The translations under genes were made by a program, and so were the position numbers. A stretch of DNA of 64,000 bases from Kordia sp039026955. Lineage in GTDB: Bacteria > Bacteroidota > Bacteroidia > Flavobacteriales > Flavobacteriaceae. Below, piece after piece: positions 61,701-64,000 of the stretch. The DNA lies in NCBI GenBank assembly GCA_039026955.1, contig JBCCLH010000009.1:1-64000 (forward strand), in the 5' to 3' direction. Positions within the stretch are counted from its first letter, which is position 1; every line of letters begins with the position of its first letter. The notes beneath the pieces were generated by a model. It saw nothing but the letters and a program-made list of their open reading frames with translations, ran no database searches and was not told where the DNA came from.

Positions 61701-64000
61701 GATTTACCAATTTACAAATCATAGATGGTTCTGGAAATGCCAATTTAAGTACCTTAAAGCTTACAGGAACAACAAGTCTGGAAATTCTTCAAGTAAATAA
61801 TGGAAATGTAAGTGATGTAGATTTAAGTGGATCCACAGCATTGTTTTTTATGAGTATGGCAAATCATGCATTGACTAGTTTGGATTTGAGCAATAATCCA
61901 AACCTTTCTATATTACAAGTAAATCAAAATAATCTTTCCACCCTCGATTTGCGAAATGGAAACAACACTATTATTTCAGGGTTTAGTACTTCAAACAATC
62001 CTAACTTAACTTGTATTTCGGTTGATGATCCAGCGTTTGCCATTGCCAATTTCACACAAAGAGACCCGCAAACACTATTCAGTGCAAACTGTGGTACGTA
62101 TACTTTTATTCCAGATTCAAATTTTGAAAATCGACTTGGTGGTCTTGACGATATTCCAAATGACAATCAAGTACCGACTGCCAATATTGAAACCGTAACA
62201 AACTTATCGGTTAGTTTTAGTGGGATTACAGATTTGACAGGAATTGAAGCCTTTACAGCATTGGAAACATTAGATATAAGTGATAATATCATAAACACAG
62301 TTAATTTGAGCAACAATACAGCATTAAGGATAGTACGTGCGAATCGTTGCAGCATTCAAACGCTCACATTACCTACAGGTACTACACTAGAGCTCCTAGC
62401 TTTAGGTAGAAACCAACTTACTTTTATAGATTTATCAAACAATTCAGGACTAAAAGAAGTGTATGTTGGCGAAAATCAATTGACGACTATTAACGTATCT
62501 GCGTTGCCCAATCTTACCAACTTATGGGTAAATAAAAACACATTGACAAGTTTAAACCTTTCGAATAATCCCTTAATACAAGATCTCAATATTGATGAAA
62601 ACAATATTAGCAGTTTGAACCTTTCAGGATTAACGCTATTGACAAGATTTGAAGCTACCAATGCAGGATTGACTAGTTTGGATGTCCGCAATGGAAATAC
62701 AGAAAACTTTACACGATTTGATGTCAATAACAATCCAGGACTTACCTGTATCAATATTAGCAATCCAACCTTTGCGTTACAAAATTTTAATATTGTCGAT
62801 CCACAAACTAGCTTTAGTACCAATTGCGGAACCTATACAACCATTGTAGATGCCAACTTTGAAGCTGCGTTAAATACACTAGGATTGGATGATATTGCAG
62901 GTGACAATCAGGTACCAACTGCCAATATTAATACGTTGACAAGTTTGGATATTTCTGGAAATATGATTGCTGATCTTACAGGAATACAGGACTTTATTGC
63001 ATTGCAAACCCTTAATGTGGCACAAAACAATCTGGACAGTTTGGAGCTGATTTACACGCTTACGAGCTTACAATCGATCACAGCCAATAACAATGTTTTA
63101 TATGTAGAAGATTTTTCAACACTGACGAGCCTAACAGCACTAGACATTAGCAGTAACAACTTAATTTCCTTAAGTATTAAAAATGGAAACAATACCAATT
63201 TTACAAATTTTAAGGCAACAGGCAACAGTATGTTACCTTGTATTTTGGTAGATGATGCAACCTATGCAATGACTAATTTTACCAACATTGATGCAGGAAC
63301 TACGTTTAGTGCTACACAATGTACATTTGCATATACTGCCATTCCCGATGCCAATTTTGAGAATCAACTTTCGGCCTATGATGATATTCCAAATGATGGA
63401 CAAGTACCATCGGTAAATATATACAATGTCACCTCGCTAAGTATGAATAGTGATGGAATCTCTGATCTAACAGGAATACAAGATTTTATACGATTAGAAA
63501 CGTTGAGTGTACGAAATAACAGTCTAACGAGTTTAGACCTCTCCAACAACTTACTTTTAAGAGAATTGAATGCACGTAATAATTCAAACCTTGCAACCGT
63601 CAATCTTAGCAATAATATAGCACTAAGAGAGTTAGATTTGAGTGATTGCAATCTTTCAGCTATTGATTTGAGTACAAATATTTTGTTAAAAGAAGTAGAC
63701 CTTGGTGACAATCAATTAACTTCAGTAGATCTTTCGGCACTTACTGCGTTGGAAGAAATAGATCTTGATTATAATCAGTTGACTAGTATGGACTTCTCAA
63801 ACAATCTAGCTTTACAGGAGTTGGATGTAAGTGAAAATCCAACCTTTACTACGATTACATTAGGCGCGTTTCCAAACCTAAGATTTTTAGAAGTTGATTA
63901 TACGTCATTATCTTCAATTGATGTATCCAACCTCCCTGCCTTAGTGTTGTTAAGAGTGAATAATACACGTATTACCAGTTTGAATGCTTCTCAAAACCCT
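58733..64000 (+). CDS. Giant secreted LRR protein with repeated modules, 5' part
   Basis: 1756 residues up to the window edge, no stop; the C-terminus lies outside. Signal peptide MRTLLLPLFCCLCWSFTGFSQ. Seven modules in one frame start with IPDxNFExxL at about residues 26, 275, 502, 815, 1126, 1371 and 1537; each continues with (G)YDDIxxDGQVPT, NISDLTGIEDFTAL, several LRRs (LTSLDLSNNTxLxxLxxxxN) and, except the last, closes with SCIxVDDxxYAxxNF. The Asn ladders and surface location suggest adhesion or glycan or protein binding. Export by T9SS would need a C-terminal signal, which is not visible here. Confidence 0.88.
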   Translation, partial: MRTLLLPLFCCLCWSFTGFSQIYTAIPDPNFENALFTQGIDNTANDGQVLTANISGLVELDVRSSNITDMTGIEDFAALSSLLASFNNLSTIDVSNNSNLRSLQVDFNALTSINLTNNTALEVIVLNNNNLSSIDVSANINLTQLRIGGNNISSLDVTNNTELTRLDTAGFNTISTIDLSNNTKLTRLNFRLNSLTSLDISNSPLLTRLNVQNNQLQSLNVKNGNNTNFTEFEARGNSNLSCILVDDANYATANFIFVDSGTVFNDVSCIPYTSIPDPNFEAALNTLGYDDIPGDGRVPTNLISTISNLNLENQNISNLTGIQDFAALSDLNVSNNSLGFLDLSSNTNLISLTANNNMLSAVNFGTNPLLTDVFVSNNNLSDLNVTNTTNLRNLNCSNNIFFSNLFGLGASLVTLNVSNTSISALDLRTNTALEVLEADGISQLSSLDIRNGTNTSITVFRTTSCPNLTCISVDDVAYSNANWTNIDPTAYFSATDCQYTSIPDANFEARLGVLGYDDIANDGQVPTSLIASVVSLDISNRNINTVTGIEDFTALEILRANLNNLTTIDVTNNTALKELYLTSNNLTAIILANNPLLERLEIGSNGLTTLDLSANTNLLRMGAESNTLSTLNVTGLTQLTELDIDNNALTAVDISTNMMLTGVDIENNNFSSLNLSGYTQLVVVKAANNSNLTTLNLSGTTSLSAVLTSNCNISAIDVSNSPLLENFDMSNNALTSLDLSNNPILKSVRVQQNNLSSLNLNNGNNSGIVFGIDARNNPNLFCIRVSDLAYANANWFNIDAQTQFSTTDYCRYTTIPDANFETELANLGYDDISGDGQVPTALIEVVTLLDVRFDNISDLTGIEAFTALEQLRANNNNISTIDLSSNTALKELTLSTNNLTSLNLTNNLLLERLNIRRNNLTTLDVSLNTQLLSIDVEENLLNTINLSGLTALTSLNVNDNALTNLDVSSNTLLSSLSFGNNNIGSIDVAGFTNLQIIDGSGNANLSTLKLTGTTSLEILQVNNGNVSDVDLSGSTALFFMSMANHALTSLDLSNNPNLSILQVNQNNLSTLDLRNGNNTIISGFSTSNNPNLTCISVDDPAFAIANFTQRDPQTLFSANCGTYTFIPDSNFENRLGGLDDIPNDNQVPTANIETVTNLSVSFSGITDLTGIEAFTALETLDISDNIINTVNLSNNTALRIVRANRCSIQTLTLPTGTTLELLALGRNQLTFIDLSNNSGLKEVYVGENQLTTINVSALPNLTNLWVNKNTLTSLNLSNNPLIQDLNIDENNISSLNLSGLTLLTRFEATNAGLTSLDVRNGNTENFTRFDVNNNPGLTCINISNPTFALQNFNIVDPQTSFSTNCGTYTTIVDANFEAALNTLGLDDIAGDNQVPTANINTLTSLDISGNMIADLTGIQDFIALQTLNVAQNNLDSLELIYTLTSLQSITANNNVLYVEDFSTLTSLTALDISSNNLISLSIKNGNNTNFTNFKATGNSMLPCILVDDATYAMTNFTNIDAGTTFSATQCTFAYTAIPDANFENQLSAYDDIPNDGQVPSVNIYNVTSLSMNSDGISDLTGIQDFIRLETLSVRNNSLTSLDLSNNLLLRELNARNNSNLATVNLSNNIALRELDLSDCNLSAIDLSTNILLKEVDLGDNQLTSVDLSALTALEEIDLDYNQLTSMDFSNNLALQELDVSENPTFTTITLGAFPNLRFLEVDYTSLSSIDVSNLPALVLLRVNNTRITSLNASQNP

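Noticed and set aside
58843..63711. Long minus-strand open frames opposite the LRR gene
   Set aside because: They are antisense shadows of the repetitive LRR coding sequence; their translations are Leu/Val/Ser-rich with no domain, and all seven modules are in one plus-strand frame.

Overview
The window looks like a chromosome segment of a low-GC marine Bacteroidota, most likely family Flavobacteriaceae. Evidence: promoters with TAnnTTTG -7 boxes, almost no Shine-Dalgarno sequences, many GTG/TTG-adjacent starts, flavobacterial gene neighbourhoods (AhpC-thioredoxin-small DUF protein, FtsK-LolA-LptF/G-RibB), LRR secreted proteins, and many small precursor peptides with an MKKKxLxSLxLxKxxISxL leader. 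From memory that leader is abundant in Kordia and relatives; the genus is an inference.

Layout. 0-5 kb: a PLP enzyme of sulfur amino-acid metabolism, two paralogous small Cys proteins, a membrane hydrolase and an NhaC antiporter. 5-7.7 kb: a NarL/DesK-type two-component pair with a TPR sensor. 8-13.5 kb: a peroxide-defence block (AhpC, thioredoxin, small acidic protein, KatG, Tpx) interrupted by two GG-leader peptide genes, ending in DgkA. 14-20.5 kb: envelope and housekeeping genes (FtsK, LolA, LptF/G, RibB with a decayed GTP cyclohydrolase II half). 20.5-32.6 kb: accessory-looking DNA rich in short tandem and palindromic repeats, with an MBL hydrolase, Crp-like regulator, DegT aminotransferase, thioredoxin-like protein, nitroreductase, thioesterase, tRNA-Ser(TGA), a Cys-rich lipoprotein and a tandem array of six Cys-rich precursor peptides. 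32.6-41.1 kb: a Cus/Czc-type metal efflux operon (HYC_CC_PP protein, RND permease, TolC-like protein, HMA-MauE fusion, adaptor) plus an HMA lipoprotein. 41-47.4 kb: DUF423, DUF3108, M28 peptidase, and a GH64-like protein without signal peptide beside an unknown cytosolic protein. 48-54.8 kb: a PAS histidine kinase and a response regulator fused to a CRP-type DNA-binding module, followed by three universal stress proteins and an operon of one soluble protein and two related lipoproteins. 54.8-64 kb: two divergent membrane-bound TPR-HTH regulators, a small coiled-coil protein and a giant multi-module LRR protein that runs off the window.

Most notable: (1) three promoters downstream of the kinase/regulator pair each carry a TGA-N6-TCA box exactly 23 nt upstream of a -7 element, predicting a local regulon in which the CRP-fused regulator drives the stress-protein genes; (2) the orphan six-gene Cys-rich peptide array with no modification or export enzyme in the window; (3) a TTACGG-N4-CCGTAA type palindrome placed identically (21 nt upstream of the -7 box) before two Cys-rich genes, with a relative in front of the peptide array; (4) several families of intergenic palindromes and G3N4 heptamer repeats, some of which appear to have entered coding sequence.
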